Virus record (IMG/VR): IMGVR_UViG_3300043772_002119
Span: 1-39,540 of that record
Source of the DNA: a virus
Reading direction: 5' to 3' (one strand)
DNA: 39,540 nt
Both the position numbers and the translations under genes were made by a program. Under the pieces are notes generated by a model, which was given only the letters and a program-made list of their open reading frames with translations, ran no database searches and had not been told where the DNA came from. Numbering within the stretch: position 1 is the first letter of the stretch; every line of letters starts with the position of its first letter. Positions 25,201 to 32,310 of the stretch are shown piece by piece.

Positions 25201-26960
25201 CAAATGAGCAGCCATCCGCAACAAAAGAAGTTCAAAGCGAAGCTTTGGGAGATGGAAAATATTTAATTAGGACAACAGAAGTTGGTGAAGTATTTTCAGA
25301 AGCAATAACCAGAGTTTTAAAACCTGATTTAACACCAGAGAAATTTAGGGCAAAAAATGCTTCCACCACCAAAGAATTTACAGAAGCTGGTGAAGTTGAT
25401 GAAAATATCACCCTAGAATCTGGTGAGTTTGAAAAATCAGAACAACAAATTAATAAATTTGTAAAAAGAGTTTCAACAACATCTAGAGAGGTAGAAACAA
25501 TTTCTTCGCTTGAAGAAAAAATTTTAATAAGCAGCGGACAGCTTGCCACAAGAAGCCTTACACTTTCTAAAGATGAACAGGAAATTAATCCAGACGCCCT
25601 ATTGATTGATGGATCTATTGAGTCTCTTGGAGATGAAAGGACTATTAAAACTGAAGTAAGGGTTGATGAAATTTTTGCTGCGGAAGTATTTTCTATTAAT
25701 CGACCCGATCCAGCGCCAGAAAAATTCAGGGTAGATCTTCCAGAAAGAACCACCCAAATAACAGTTGAAGGAACGGCTGAAGAGCCCGCCCTTGAAAATG
25801 ATCAAATTTCCAAATCCGAGCAGCAACAAACAAAATTTACCAAAAGAGTAATAACTACCTCCAGAGAAGAAGCAGAGGACGGAACGCTTATTGGAAAAAG
25901 ATTAGGAACTTGGGGAAAAGAAACCGTAGTAGAGTCCTATAATGAAGATGATGATATTGAGCTAGGATATAAAATTTTATCCAACTCAAAAACACCGCTT
26001 GGTGGTGGAAAATTTTTGGGCGAAAAAGTGACGGTTGAAGAACCTCAACGCATCGAAGAAACAAGACAAGATCCAGAGACTGGAATTACATTCAAAATTA
26101 CAAAAGAACTTGTTGAAAGCAACTTCCAATTGCCGCCATACGATCCTTCTTTTACTGGTTCTCACGAACTCTCACCAATAGACCCAAACAATTCAGTTTA
26201 CATAAAAACAGAGGTAATTGACCTCCCAGAGAATGAAGTTTTTTACACTACAACAAATTTCACATTCCCAGATGAAATGGTATCGATAGATGTGATATGG
26301 GAACAGTCTACTGAAAAATCAAGCGAGCAAGGAAGAACCTATAACAATGATAGGATAATTGAGGAAAGTCTTAGCTGGAGAGCAAACTCACAATCAGGAG
26401 CCTCAAAAAACTTTAATGCATCACCAGAGTTTGATATTAAAAAAGGATACTCTGGACAATGCAAAACACAAGTTAATAGAACCTATCACTACGGATATCC
26501 AGAAGTTAATGAGGTCATTTTTAATGTAAAATCTGGTTATGGAACTCTTGTAATAAATGGAATAGAAGAACAAAAAACAAATTCTACTTCTATTGGAGGG
26601 AACGGTGATACAGCCTTGTCAAAAAATGTAGCATTCCAGTCTTCGCAAAATGTTGTTTCCAAGAGTTTCACGTTCGGGCCAATCATATGTGACGATTCGC
26701 TAGAATTGGAAAATACAGAGCCAGAAGGATATAACGAATTAACCCAACAGTCAAATGGCATACCAAACATTCCCGATGGTGCTGTAGGAGCGGCCTCATT
26801 TGTAATTCTTGATAAAGCAAAAGCACAAGCACTATTAAAGCTTCCGACTGATACAAGCAATCCAAGTGAAATCAAGAATGGAATAATAACAAATATACAG
26901 GTTCAAAAATGGAAATTCAATATATGGATAAAAGAGGTTTGGACTGTTTATCATCCATAA
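22233..26960 (+). CDS. Large repeat-built fibre/appendage protein
   Basis: 1575 residues. About 215 unique N-terminal residues (probably the attachment end) are followed by about eight copies of a 126-residue unit and then about 350 C-terminal residues rich in beta-strand-like and aromatic sequence. Each unit contains a pattern LGDG...EV...F..K.FS, then P-x-K-F-R, then S-E-Q-Q-x-x-K-F-x-K-R, ending near T-E-x-L-Q. The protein is acidic overall with almost no cysteine until the C-terminus. A long repeat array with distinct ends, next to two further appendage-like genes, suggests a tail fibre or a surface appendage; alternatively it is a giant decoration protein. No enzyme motif is seen. A/T content rises along the gene. 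Confidence 0.65.
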   Translation: MAEQPPLNRSYVISYAGNDRDYPVIGLRLDPRVAGYRVPEDLSPHPDSKRYPNHVFTGSQPSNGDERVTHVYEILPAPWVPFTRYDDDLGPVQGRRRSVKNEGQEADLAADKKISYEGREGSAIVSNEIEETWSIKTDEDGNSLFPIKDRDFYDASRGAVQERRQLFVPTGEEVGSLENINGVITQTSYEPYNEFLSVKIVQTYKVDGPQLVGLATDNDGQLVTVTTQRKGSDGYVPPNPTATRTVEVNREDAESLVERIVDTPEIFTAKTFSVERPDPIPQKFRVAVPLETDQEIVIGNAEIPVLQDGDISRSEEQRNKFLKRVSSTSRDQTVLPQTLLQKSTDNDRQEVTITETLQVGNTNEVPTATKTVESEALGDGNYVIRKTEVPEVFAEKTFRKIKEDLTPQKFRGAQESEVFEQTVEGIANFPELASGEFEKSEQQINKFVKRISATTRSTEEEQELTESVLTSDGQIGVRRLTLSDGPQTIEQSELVVDASVEALGDGRTVKTEVKVPEVFDARVFSVEKPDITPAKFRVKIPVKTEQFTEKGTAAEPTLQDGDISKSEQQQTKYVKRVSVSSRDQTKLPSSLEQRATNEFKQVVNIKETLQNSETSVTPTATKTVESEALGDGNYIVRTSEVDDFFKAKSFSVESPDVVPAKFRSKTPTETTQEIVEGNAELPTLEEGDISKSEQQQDQFLKRTSTTTRDKTQLPASLSQKTTTNDGILATVTETLKSNDTSEQPSATKIVESEAIGDGLFVERITELAKIFEGKSFSVESPDVLPAKFRAKLKTTTEQKTIEKEGAEVPSLDDDEISKSEQEVTDFLVRETKVFRDIPEDVSLSQKITNENLQLATVTEKLQKTDTIEQPTATKTVESENLGDGNYIVRTVEVGELFDAKSFSSEKTDTIPAKFRAQVPTKTEQKNIAGQAIIPNLSGNQISATNQQINDKVYREIIASRETSFPPLTQKVTTNERQLATVTEKIGNSDTNEQPSATKEVQSEALGDGKYLIRTTEVGEVFSEAITRVLKPDLTPEKFRAKNASTTKEFTEAGEVDENITLESGEFEKSEQQINKFVKRVSTTSREVETISSLEEKILISSGQLATRSLTLSKDEQEINPDALLIDGSIESLGDERTIKTEVRVDEIFAAEVFSINRPDPAPEKFRVDLPERTTQITVEGTAEEPALENDQISKSEQQQTKFTKRVITTSREEAEDGTLIGKRLGTWGKETVVESYNEDDDIELGYKILSNSKTPLGGGKFLGEKVTVEEPQRIEETRQDPETGITFKITKELVESNFQLPPYDPSFTGSHELSPIDPNNSVYIKTEVIDLPENEVFYTTTNFTFPDEMVSIDVIWEQSTEKSSEQGRTYNNDRIIEESLSWRANSQSGASKNFNASPEFDIKKGYSGQCKTQVNRTYHYGYPEVNEVIFNVKSGYGTLVINGIEEQKTNSTSIGGNGDTALSKNVAFQSSQNVVSKSFTFGPIICDDSLELENTEPEGYNELTQQSNGIPNIPDGAVGAASFVILDKAKAQALLKLPTDTSNPSEIKNGIITNIQVQKWKFNIWIKEVWTVYHP
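22880..25860 (+). repeat. Array of about eight 378-bp coding repeats
   Basis: The K-F-R motif recurs near 23078, 23457, 23834, 24212, 24590, 24967, 25344 and 25722, a period of about 378 bp (126 residues). The second and seventh units share a variant (GEFEKSEQQINKFVKR, then LTLS and a D-G-x-x-E-x-L-G-D stretch), indicating a higher-order repeat of five units. Units have diverged well beyond identity at the DNA level. Confidence 0.8.
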
Positions 26961-27011
26961 AAGCTTGCCAAATATGATCACCTCTTGATTCGTGGCTAAA
27001 TACATATCAAA

Positions 27012-27662
27012 ATGAATAAAGAGCTTTTAGATATTCTTAAAAACACAAGGCCGTCTTGGGAAAAGGCTGAACAAACAACATTCGATAAATTTCAATCAAA
27101 GGTTAAAAGCATTGAAATCGAAATTGAAAATTTGCTTGCAAAAAAACAAACCGAGTCTTTTTCAATAACAAGCGAAACGACAGAAGATAAAAAACGAGTA
27201 CTACAACTACCACCAGATCCAGATGTTCCAGACACATTACAGATAGGAGAAGATCTGATTCCAGATCATCCTTGGAGAATAAGAATTAGAACCATACCAG
27301 AAACAGATCCTCCAGAATATGAATACTTAGTTATGGAAGGAACGCTTTATACTGGTATAGGATCTTGGGATAATATTGCTGTTGATGGTGTTGACGAGTG
27401 GAACGCAGCAGAAAATGGAAACATAATTCTTTTTGGAGAGGTTGTAAATGGAGCGTGTGCAAACGCTTCAATAAAAAATGAATCTACGCTTCCTGATCGT
27501 ATTGTATACGATGACTTGAATCAGACAGAATTCAATACCATAATTGGAAATTTATCAATAATTGGTGGTAGTATTTCTTTAAAACAAAATGCATTTCAAG
27601 ATTTTACACTGAGTCAATTCTGTGTTGATTCAAAACCTGCAATATACCCAATTTCAACCTGA
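27012..27662 (+). CDS. Unknown appendage-associated protein
   Basis: 216 residues. The N-terminal 60 form a probable coiled coil (DKFQSKVKSIEIEIENLL). The rest is beta-rich and acidic (WRIRIRTIPETDPPEYEYLV; ENGNIILFGEVVNGAC). ATG 27012 follows the large repeat protein by 51 bases, and its TGA overlaps the next ATG. It shares low G+C with its neighbours. Probably a partner or baseplate/fibre component of the repeat protein; not recognised. Confidence 0.5.
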   Translation: MNKELLDILKNTRPSWEKAEQTTFDKFQSKVKSIEIEIENLLAKKQTESFSITSETTEDKKRVLQLPPDPDVPDTLQIGEDLIPDHPWRIRIRTIPETDPPEYEYLVMEGTLYTGIGSWDNIAVDGVDEWNAAENGNIILFGEVVNGACANASIKNESTLPDRIVYDDLNQTEFNTIIGNLSIIGGSISLKQNAFQDFTLSQFCVDSKPAIYPIST

Positions 27663-28510
27663 TGGGAAAAACATCACACATTAATTTTTTTAATAATTGT
27701 TCCACCGTAACTTCTTATCCCCCAAGTGGAATAAATGGAACCCCAGCAGGAACTGGAGACTACGAATATTATTGTATAAAAATGCCAGTTGGAGAATGCC
27801 TTAGATTTTTTTGGGGCGTCAAAAAGTGGAAGCTATCGTATGATTATGATTTTCATGTACTAATAGATGATGACTCCACAGGTGAATCAAATGGCAATTT
27901 ACTCGGAAGCGAAATAACCAGTTCTGGAAGTGTTGAGCTTATAAGCGGGGATATTTATAATACAACCCAAAGTAATTTTATACATGACTCTTCAGAAAAA
28001 GAAACCGACTTGTTCTGTAAAAACATAGAAGCAGAAGGAGACTTGATAAATTATATATGGACTTATCCAGCAACCTACACTCGCAAAACCATTAAAAATG
28101 AAGGAACCGAAGAAGATCCCGAAATTGTTACAACAATTACTAACTTTCAAAGCAACCTGATTGCCCGATTTGGTGCTGGCGAAGCGTTACAAGACGATTT
28201 CTTACCAAGATTTTCAAAGACGCAAAACGAGTCAAATGAATTCTGGATTAATTTAATATTGCGCGTAACGGTTGGGTCTGGTGCTGGTGTTGGCGCTAAA
28301 GATTTTAACACACCAATTTCGCCTTACACAGAAAGCATATCAGCTTCGTTTAATTTTCTTGATTACGAAATTCCAATTGCATTAGGCGCTAATGCTGGAA
28401 CCATCCCAGAACGTGTTTTAGTGTCAGAGGTTTCTAATGTCGTTATAGAACCATACGAATGGTGGACATACGATGGAAAATATAATTCAGAAACTGGGCT
28501 TGAAAATTAA
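27662..28510 (+). CDS. Unknown beta-rich protein
   Basis: 282 residues, beta-rich and rich in N, S, T, G (YEYYCIKMPVGECLRFFWG; TTITNFQSNLIARFGAGE). It starts in a TGATG overlap, so it is coupled to the previous gene. It looks like a structural appendage protein; no family recognised. Its TAA shares the palindrome TTAA (28507-28510) with the stop of the opposing gene. Confidence 0.5.
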   Translation: MGKTSHINFFNNCSTVTSYPPSGINGTPAGTGDYEYYCIKMPVGECLRFFWGVKKWKLSYDYDFHVLIDDDSTGESNGNLLGSEITSSGSVELISGDIYNTTQSNFIHDSSEKETDLFCKNIEAEGDLINYIWTYPATYTRKTIKNEGTEEDPEIVTTITNFQSNLIARFGAGEALQDDFLPRFSKTQNESNEFWINLILRVTVGSGAGVGAKDFNTPISPYTESISASFNFLDYEIPIALGANAGTIPERVLVSEVSNVVIEPYEWWTYDGKYNSETGLEN

Positions 28511-28797
28511 ACTTTCGGCCTGACAAATACCATTTCTCTGGTTTTGCCACTGTAATTAATTTTTCTCTTGGTTGATTCCACCATATCTTTAGAGATAAGG
28601 TCGAACATTGCCTGTCTTGAAAGACCAACCTCTTTAGCGGCTTGGAGGGCAAGCTTCCATCCCTCTGCCTCCATATCTTCTTTGGTGGTCTTGGTTCGGG
28701 CTTCTTTGAAAGAGTCCCAGACACTATCCCAAGATGGGACTACAATTTTAGGAGAGGAGCCTTTTGTTCTTCCAGATGTGCTATGATGGGTTGCCAT
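28507..28797 (-). CDS. Small unknown protein, possible helix-turn-helix
   Basis: 96 residues from ATG 28797, which has AAGGA upstream; the frame stays open to 28857 but that part lies inside the phosphoesterase gene. The section WKLALQAAKEVGLSRQAMFD then LISKDMVESTKRK is compatible with a helix-turn-helix. The C-terminus (YSGKTREMVFVRPKV) is basic. It overlaps the upstream metallophosphoesterase by 58 bases. A regulatory role is only a guess. Confidence 0.5.
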   Translation of the reverse strand: MATHHSTSGRTKGSSPKIVVPSWDSVWDSFKEARTKTTKEDMEAEGWKLALQAAKEVGLSRQAMFDLISKDMVESTKRKINYSGKTREMVFVRPKV

Positions 28798-29528
28798 GTG
28801 TATGTTCCTTTTTTTACTTGAAATACGAGAAATCCGAAGTCTACTACGCCAGTGCATCGTCTAGCCCCGAAACGTGAACCAAATCCCTGAAGAGCAGGGG
28901 TGGTGATGGCCAGCCAGTCTGGGCCTCCCGCGAAGTTGTGGTAGTGGACATGAGAGCGGATAAAGATGTCTCCCTTGGGCTGTAACTCCTTTTCAGACCA
29001 TATGAGGTTCCATAGACGATCTCTGGCAACTCCGCTATGCCGACCATGGGGAATGCCGCTGGAGCCCGCTGGGTGGTGTTTAAGGTCAAATACAACACCC
29101 TCTACCTCCACCCACTCATGCTCTCCGATTGTGGCGTCTACGCGCTCTGCAATAATGTTCTCCCAGTCTTCTGAATCACCCGTATGGTAGGGCGTTCCTC
29201 TGGTGATAACAATCTTGCAGTTTTTGGATTTCGGGATTTCGCGGATAATCTTGACCGCCATATCGCACTGTTCCTCCATGTCGGTGGTGATCTGTTCTGT
29301 TCCGCCCGACTTCTTGCCCGTACCGTCCACAAGATCCCCGTTGATAAAGATGATATCGTAGGGGCCGTTTTTGCGGATGTTCTGGCTATACCAGTTGTAG
29401 TAGGCTTTGTTGGCATTGACCCAGCGTGACCGCTCTTCGGCTGGTTCTTCTGGGAGGTAGCCCTTCGGGGTTAACCCTACTTTGTGGCCGCAGTGGAAGT
29501 CCGATAGGACTGCTATTTTTTTGCTCAT
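28740..29528 (-). CDS. Calcineurin-like metallophosphoesterase
   Basis: 262 residues. Metal-site motifs in order: LSDFHCGH (D10, H12), INGDLVDG (D65), GTPYH (114-115), HH at 151-152 and SHVHYH (H193, H195). The expected third motif GNH[DE] is replaced by GTPYH, so the usual Asn is missing. It may hydrolyse phosphodiesters or nucleotides; several phages carry such an enzyme near nucleotide-metabolism genes. The start overlaps the DUF4406-like gene's stop as ATGA. Confidence 0.75.
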   Translation of the reverse strand: MSKKIAVLSDFHCGHKVGLTPKGYLPEEPAEERSRWVNANKAYYNWYSQNIRKNGPYDIIFINGDLVDGTGKKSGGTEQITTDMEEQCDMAVKIIREIPKSKNCKIVITRGTPYHTGDSEDWENIIAERVDATIGEHEWVEVEGVVFDLKHHPAGSSGIPHGRHSGVARDRLWNLIWSEKELQPKGDIFIRSHVHYHNFAGGPDWLAITTPALQGFGSRFGARRCTGVVDFGFLVFQVKKGTYTWQPIIAHLEEQKAPLLKL

Positions 29529-30127
29529 AGAGAGGTTGCTTGGTTACAGAGATCTAAACACCGCGCATAGCCGCAGATATCGGCCACGCTGTCACGATGG
29601 CGCGGTGAATTGGTGAGTCTGGAAAGCTTGACCGCAATCATGCACATGGCGATTTGTTGCGGGGTCACATTGGTTCCAAGAATAGCTCCCCACATCTTGG
29701 CTTGTTTAGTAAAGTCTTCAATGGGGCTTCCGTAGTCGGTTTGGCGATCATAGGAAGTAAGGCGCTTGGCAATGTCGCACACATCTTCTTTATCTAACCT
29801 AACCATTGATGGGTAGATACGCAAGGGTTTTTCTAGCCATTGGGCTACAGCGACCTCCGCTCTCGCTCCTTTGGACTTCTCCCACTTGGGAAGAAGTACC
29901 AACTCATCGCACTCAAAGACTGCATCAATATCCCTTTTGGCACACTCCTCAATGAATTTGCTGTCCATTTGTGAGTTGTGGGGATCTAGCCCAAGATCTT
30001 GATCCATCCTTGCTGGATTGATCACTTTGTGCCCCGCCTTCATTAGGGTTTCTTCAGCCTCAAAAAAAGCAGGATGGTTGAGGTTCTTGTGACCGCGCAT
30101 AGGGCCACAGATGTATACTGTAGTCAT
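29525..30127 (-). CDS. DUF4406-like protein fused to a DUF6378-like domain
   Basis: 200 residues. The N-terminal half (VYICGPMRGHKNLNHPAFFE ... INPARMDQD ... VLLPKWEKSKGARAEVAVA) matches DUF4406, a nucleoside 2-deoxyribosyltransferase-like fold, in which G-P-M at the start and the E in ARAE are conserved. The C-terminal half (VTPQQIAMCMIAVKLSRLTN then RDSVADICGYA) matches the short DUF6378-like domain found next to phage nucleotide enzymes. It probably acts on or senses nucleotides or modified bases; the reaction is not known. Start and stop lie in tight junctions. Confidence 0.65.
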   Translation of the reverse strand: MTTVYICGPMRGHKNLNHPAFFEAEETLMKAGHKVINPARMDQDLGLDPHNSQMDSKFIEECAKRDIDAVFECDELVLLPKWEKSKGARAEVAVAQWLEKPLRIYPSMVRLDKEDVCDIAKRLTSYDRQTDYGSPIEDFTKQAKMWGAILGTNVTPQQIAMCMIAVKLSRLTNSPRHRDSVADICGYARCLDLCNQATSL

Positions 30128-30147
30128 GTGTTGTGTTGGTGTGGTTG

Positions 30148-30411
30148 TTAAGAGTCCTTAATGATCTTCTTCAGATCCCCGTCATCTAGATCGTCATCCC
30201 CGCCCTCATCCTCTTCTTGCCCGTAGAGGATGTCATGGATATTGGATACAATGCCTTCGATGGCGTAATCATTTCCGAATTTAAGGAAAGCGTTTTTGGT
30301 TTCGGGGCCATCTTGAAAGGTGGCAACGACAAAGCCCGAATCAAAGTATTCAACCAGATCCCGACATAGTTTGTCCAATACCTTCTGGAGTCTCTGATCG
30401 TGAGAGGCCAT
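30148..30411 (-). CDS. Small acidic unknown protein
   Basis: 87 residues. A helical N-terminus (RLQKVLDKLCRDLVEYF) and a very acidic end (GQEEDEGGDDDLDDGDLKK). ATG 30411 lies 4 bases after the zinc-ribbon gene's stop. DNA-mimic behaviour is conceivable from charge but unsupported. Confidence 0.55.
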   Translation of the reverse strand: MASHDQRLQKVLDKLCRDLVEYFDSGFVVATFQDGPETKNAFLKFGNDYAIEGIVSNIHDILYGQEEDEGGDDDLDDGDLKKIIKDS

Positions 30412-30415
30412 AGAC

Positions 30416-30571
30416 TTAGTCTAGCTGTTCTTTGCAATCTTTGCATGTCCGAATAACTCCGACATGCGCCACTCTGATTTGTTCAATATTATTTGACCCG
30501 CAATAGTAGCATGATTTGACTTCGGGCTTTTTCGGGTAGTGCTTCTTCTTGGGCTTCAACGGCTTGCTCAT
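30416..30571 (-). CDS. Tiny zinc-ribbon protein
   Basis: 51 residues with CYYCGS (C21, C24) and CKDCKE (C43, C46), a four-cysteine zinc ribbon, after a lysine/proline-rich start (MSKPLKPKKKHYPKK). It starts in an ATGA overlap with the amidase stop. It probably binds nucleic acid or protein; partner unknown. Confidence 0.6.
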   Translation of the reverse strand: MSKPLKPKKKHYPKKPEVKSCYYCGSNNIEQIRVAHVGVIRTCKDCKEQLD

Positions 30572-31161
30572 TTTACTGCTTTTTTAAGACGGGTGATAAA
30601 TTTTCGGTATTCTTCGGGATTGAGGTCATTCTTCCTTGGTGAGGAAATGATACGATGATCCAACACCATGTCTAGTCCTATTCCCCATTTTTCCATCCTT
30701 GGCTTGATGTACTCAATAGCACTTTCAATCATATCATCACTTAGGGGCTCCTTGTAGCTATCACCCTCAAAGCTCACCCCGATTGACCAACTATTGGCGT
30801 CCTTCTTCCCCTTGTAGCTACTGACCCCCGCATGCCACATCCGATCCGTGTCGTTACCAAAGACCGTCCTACGCCCATCTCGCGCAATTAAACAATGGTA
30901 GGAGACCTTACTTACGGGGTTTTTGATCCAGCTTACTCCCCCTGCGTAGGTTCCCCCGCTGTGGTGGAGAACGATGGCCTGCGGCTTTATGGGCTTTCGG
31001 CTTTTGTTCGGGGTTGTGACTCTTGTCTCCCGATAGGTTTTCTTTTCGGGATTCGGCTCTGTCATGGAGTTCGGCTTGGATGCGGATGGCGAATTCGGCA
31101 AGGACGGCACTGGGCCACTTTTTGACTCTAGCCCAAGTAGTTTCAGGATTGATTTCCACAT
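30568..31161 (-). CDS. Endolysin: N-acetylmuramoyl-L-alanine amidase (Amidase_2)
   Basis: 197 residues. AIVLHHSGGTYAG (H66/H67), YHCLIARDG (H89), MWHAGVSS (H110) and VLDHRIIS (H169) give the zinc-amidase layout of the Amidase_2/PGRP family that cuts between muramic acid and L-alanine. There is no signal peptide, so it should wait for the holin. The first about 60 residues are a linker (MWKSILKLLGLESK then P/S/K-rich). A second ORF overlaps this part out of phase, so ATG 31065 is an alternative start. TGGGG lies 7 bases before ATG 31161. Confidence 0.85.
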   Translation of the reverse strand: MWKSILKLLGLESKSGPVPSLPNSPSASKPNSMTEPNPEKKTYRETRVTTPNKSRKPIKPQAIVLHHSGGTYAGGVSWIKNPVSKVSYHCLIARDGRRTVFGNDTDRMWHAGVSSYKGKKDANSWSIGVSFEGDSYKEPLSDDMIESAIEYIKPRMEKWGIGLDMVLDHRIISSPRKNDLNPEEYRKFITRLKKAVK

Positions 31162-31204
31162 GGGTAGACCCCATCAGGTTACCAGCAACACTTACGCCGA
31201 CCAA
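30908..31204 (-). CDS. Candidate overlapping gene inside the amidase start
   Basis: 98 residues from TTG 31204, open to 30908, with an N-terminal hydrophobic stretch (VGVSVAGNLMG) and a long charged, helical body (WARVKKWPSAVLAEFAIRIQ; RAESRKENLSGDK). An AGGA lies about 9 bases before the TTG. Spanin genes often overlap lysis genes, and a membrane anchor plus charged helix would fit. Equally, it could be a shadow of the amidase linker. Confidence 0.3.
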   Translation of the reverse strand: MVGVSVAGNLMGSTHVEINPETTWARVKKWPSAVLAEFAIRIQAELHDRAESRKENLSGDKSHNPEQKPKAHKAAGHRSPPQRGNLRRGSKLDQKPRK

Positions 31205-31215
31205 TATCCCAATTC

Positions 31216-31392
31216 CTAGAAATCCGCTCTACCTCCGATTCGGTAGGACTTGGCAACCTTTCCATCATGGCCCCGCTTGATTTGGATACCGACTTTGAGG
31301 GAACTGAATAAACGGACAAAGAAATTTCTGCGATCTTCTTTGGGCGGGATTGGGACGAGTATTGCTTTGAGGGTTTCATGGGATAATCTCAT
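31216..31392 (-). CDS. Small basic unknown protein in the lysis cassette
   Basis: 58 residues (MRLSHETLKAILVPIPP ... FFVRLFSSLKVGIQIKR). It starts in an ATGA overlap with the upstream holin-like gene's stop (31389-31391). The basic amphipathic middle could touch membranes. The longer frame 31179-31379 in another phase is less likely because it does not fit this junction. Confidence 0.55.
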   Translation of the reverse strand: MRLSHETLKAILVPIPPKEDRRNFFVRLFSSLKVGIQIKRGHDGKVAKSYRIGGRADF

Positions 31393-31721
31393 TTCTTCTT
31401 GCGGCGAACGGGCTTCTTAATAGCGATAGCCCGACGAACCTCTGTATAGGTAATGGGCCCAGCCACCCCATCCTCGTCAGTATGAACCAAGGCTTGGATC
31501 TTCTTGACACCCCTGACGTTCACTTCGTTTGTAACGTAGTTAACGATAGAAATAAGCAGAGCCACAATGAAGCCAGTAAGACTGACCTGATCAACGGACT
31601 CTGCCAACTTGGGATCAACCATGGCGAGACGGGAGACAATGGCGGCAACAGCCATAGCAATGAGAGGGGTGATGACTCCGCCCAGCTTGCTAACTAGAAA
31701 TGCGAGGATTTTATCTTTCAT
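31389..31721 (-). CDS. Holin-like protein with a peptidoglycan-binding-like tail
   Basis: 110 residues. Two predicted membrane helices: about 13-33 (GGVITPLIAMAVAAIVSRLA) and 48-65 (LTGFIVALLISIVNYV). The cytoplasmic or periplasmic tail (VKKIQALVHTDEDGVAGPIT, then YTEVRRAI) resembles half of a PG_binding_1 repeat (I-Q ... D-G-V-x-G-P-x-T), followed by a basic end. Position beside the amidase supports a holin. The tail is unusual for a holin. Confidence 0.65.
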   Translation of the reverse strand: MKDKILAFLVSKLGGVITPLIAMAVAAIVSRLAMVDPKLAESVDQVSLTGFIVALLISIVNYVTNEVNVRGVKKIQALVHTDEDGVAGPITYTEVRRAIAIKKPVRRKKK

Positions 31722-31725
31722 TTGG

Positions 31726-32010
31726 TTATTGCTCTAGCTTGTAGCGTTGAACCGCCGATTCAACAGTAAAACGAATCAGGGACTCAGAGGCACTAACTCC
31801 CTGCTTTTTAGCAGCAGCAGTGAGCTTCTTGACTGCGGCCTCGCGCTTTTCCGCTCCCGTCTTGTCGGTAGAGGCCAGCGATTGGACGATCTCCAAGGCA
31901 ATCGGGAGAAGAACTGCCACCGAAGAGGAGGCAATTTCCCGAAGGACAGGAAGGAAGAAGTTGAAGACATTTGAGGTAATCCCCCAGATTTTGGCAAAGA
32001 ATGATTTCAT
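31726..32010 (-). CDS. Holin-like protein (LLH/holin_6 type)
   Basis: 94 residues. One hydrophobic section (NVFNFFLPVLREIASSSVAV, continuing LLPIALEIV), then a basic helix (GAEKREAAVKKLTAAAKKQG) and SESLIRFTVESAVQR. The 'KREAAVKKL ... SESLIRxxxExAV' end is characteristic of the phage LL-H holin group. It forms membrane lesions that release the endolysin. Two holin-like proteins in one cassette may be holin and antiholin. Confidence 0.65.
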   Translation of the reverse strand: MKSFFAKIWGITSNVFNFFLPVLREIASSSVAVLLPIALEIVQSLASTDKTGAEKREAAVKKLTAAAKKQGVSASESLIRFTVESAVQRYKLEQ

Positions 32011-32025
32011 AGATTTAAAGCTAGA

Positions 32026-32310
32026 CTAGAATCCCTTGGATTTCAAGTAATCTTCGATTCTTTTTGTGCGCTCGTCAATTCTGGCTAGGGTCTCAGACCT
32101 CTCTTGGTTTTCCTTGTTGATCATTTCAATCCGCGCATCCTGTTTAGCATCATTGGCTTGGATAGACCGCATTTGTTCTGGGAGGACAACCCACCCATTA
32201 AGCGCCGAAAACAAAGTAACCATCAGGGCAATGCCAGCAATCAACTCGCTCATCGTCAGCTTAACTCCCCGCTCCATCCCCCTACGTCTTGGTATATCTT
32301 CTACGCTCAT
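32026..32310 (-). CDS. Membrane-anchored coiled-coil lysis accessory
   Basis: 94 residues from ATG 32310 (ATGA overlap); TTG upstream is rejected. One membrane helix (MSELIAGIALMVTLFSALNG) and then a long charged coiled coil (AKQDARIEMINKENQERSET to RIEDYLKSKGF). The shape is like XhlA or an inner-membrane spanin. It sits upstream of the two holin-like genes, in the same operon. Confidence 0.6.
   Translation of the reverse strand: MSVEDIPRRRGMERGVKLTMSELIAGIALMVTLFSALNGWVVLPEQMRSIQANDAKQDARIEMINKENQERSETLARIDERTKRIEDYLKSKGF

Noticed and set aside
22880-25860. Repeats as a CRISPR or IS array
   Set aside because: The period is 378 bp, fully coding in one frame, and diverged, so it is a protein repeat.
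31179-31379. 66-codon minus frame in the lysis cassette
   Set aside because: It competes with 31216-31392, which has an ATGA overlap with the upstream stop and a more protein-like sequence.
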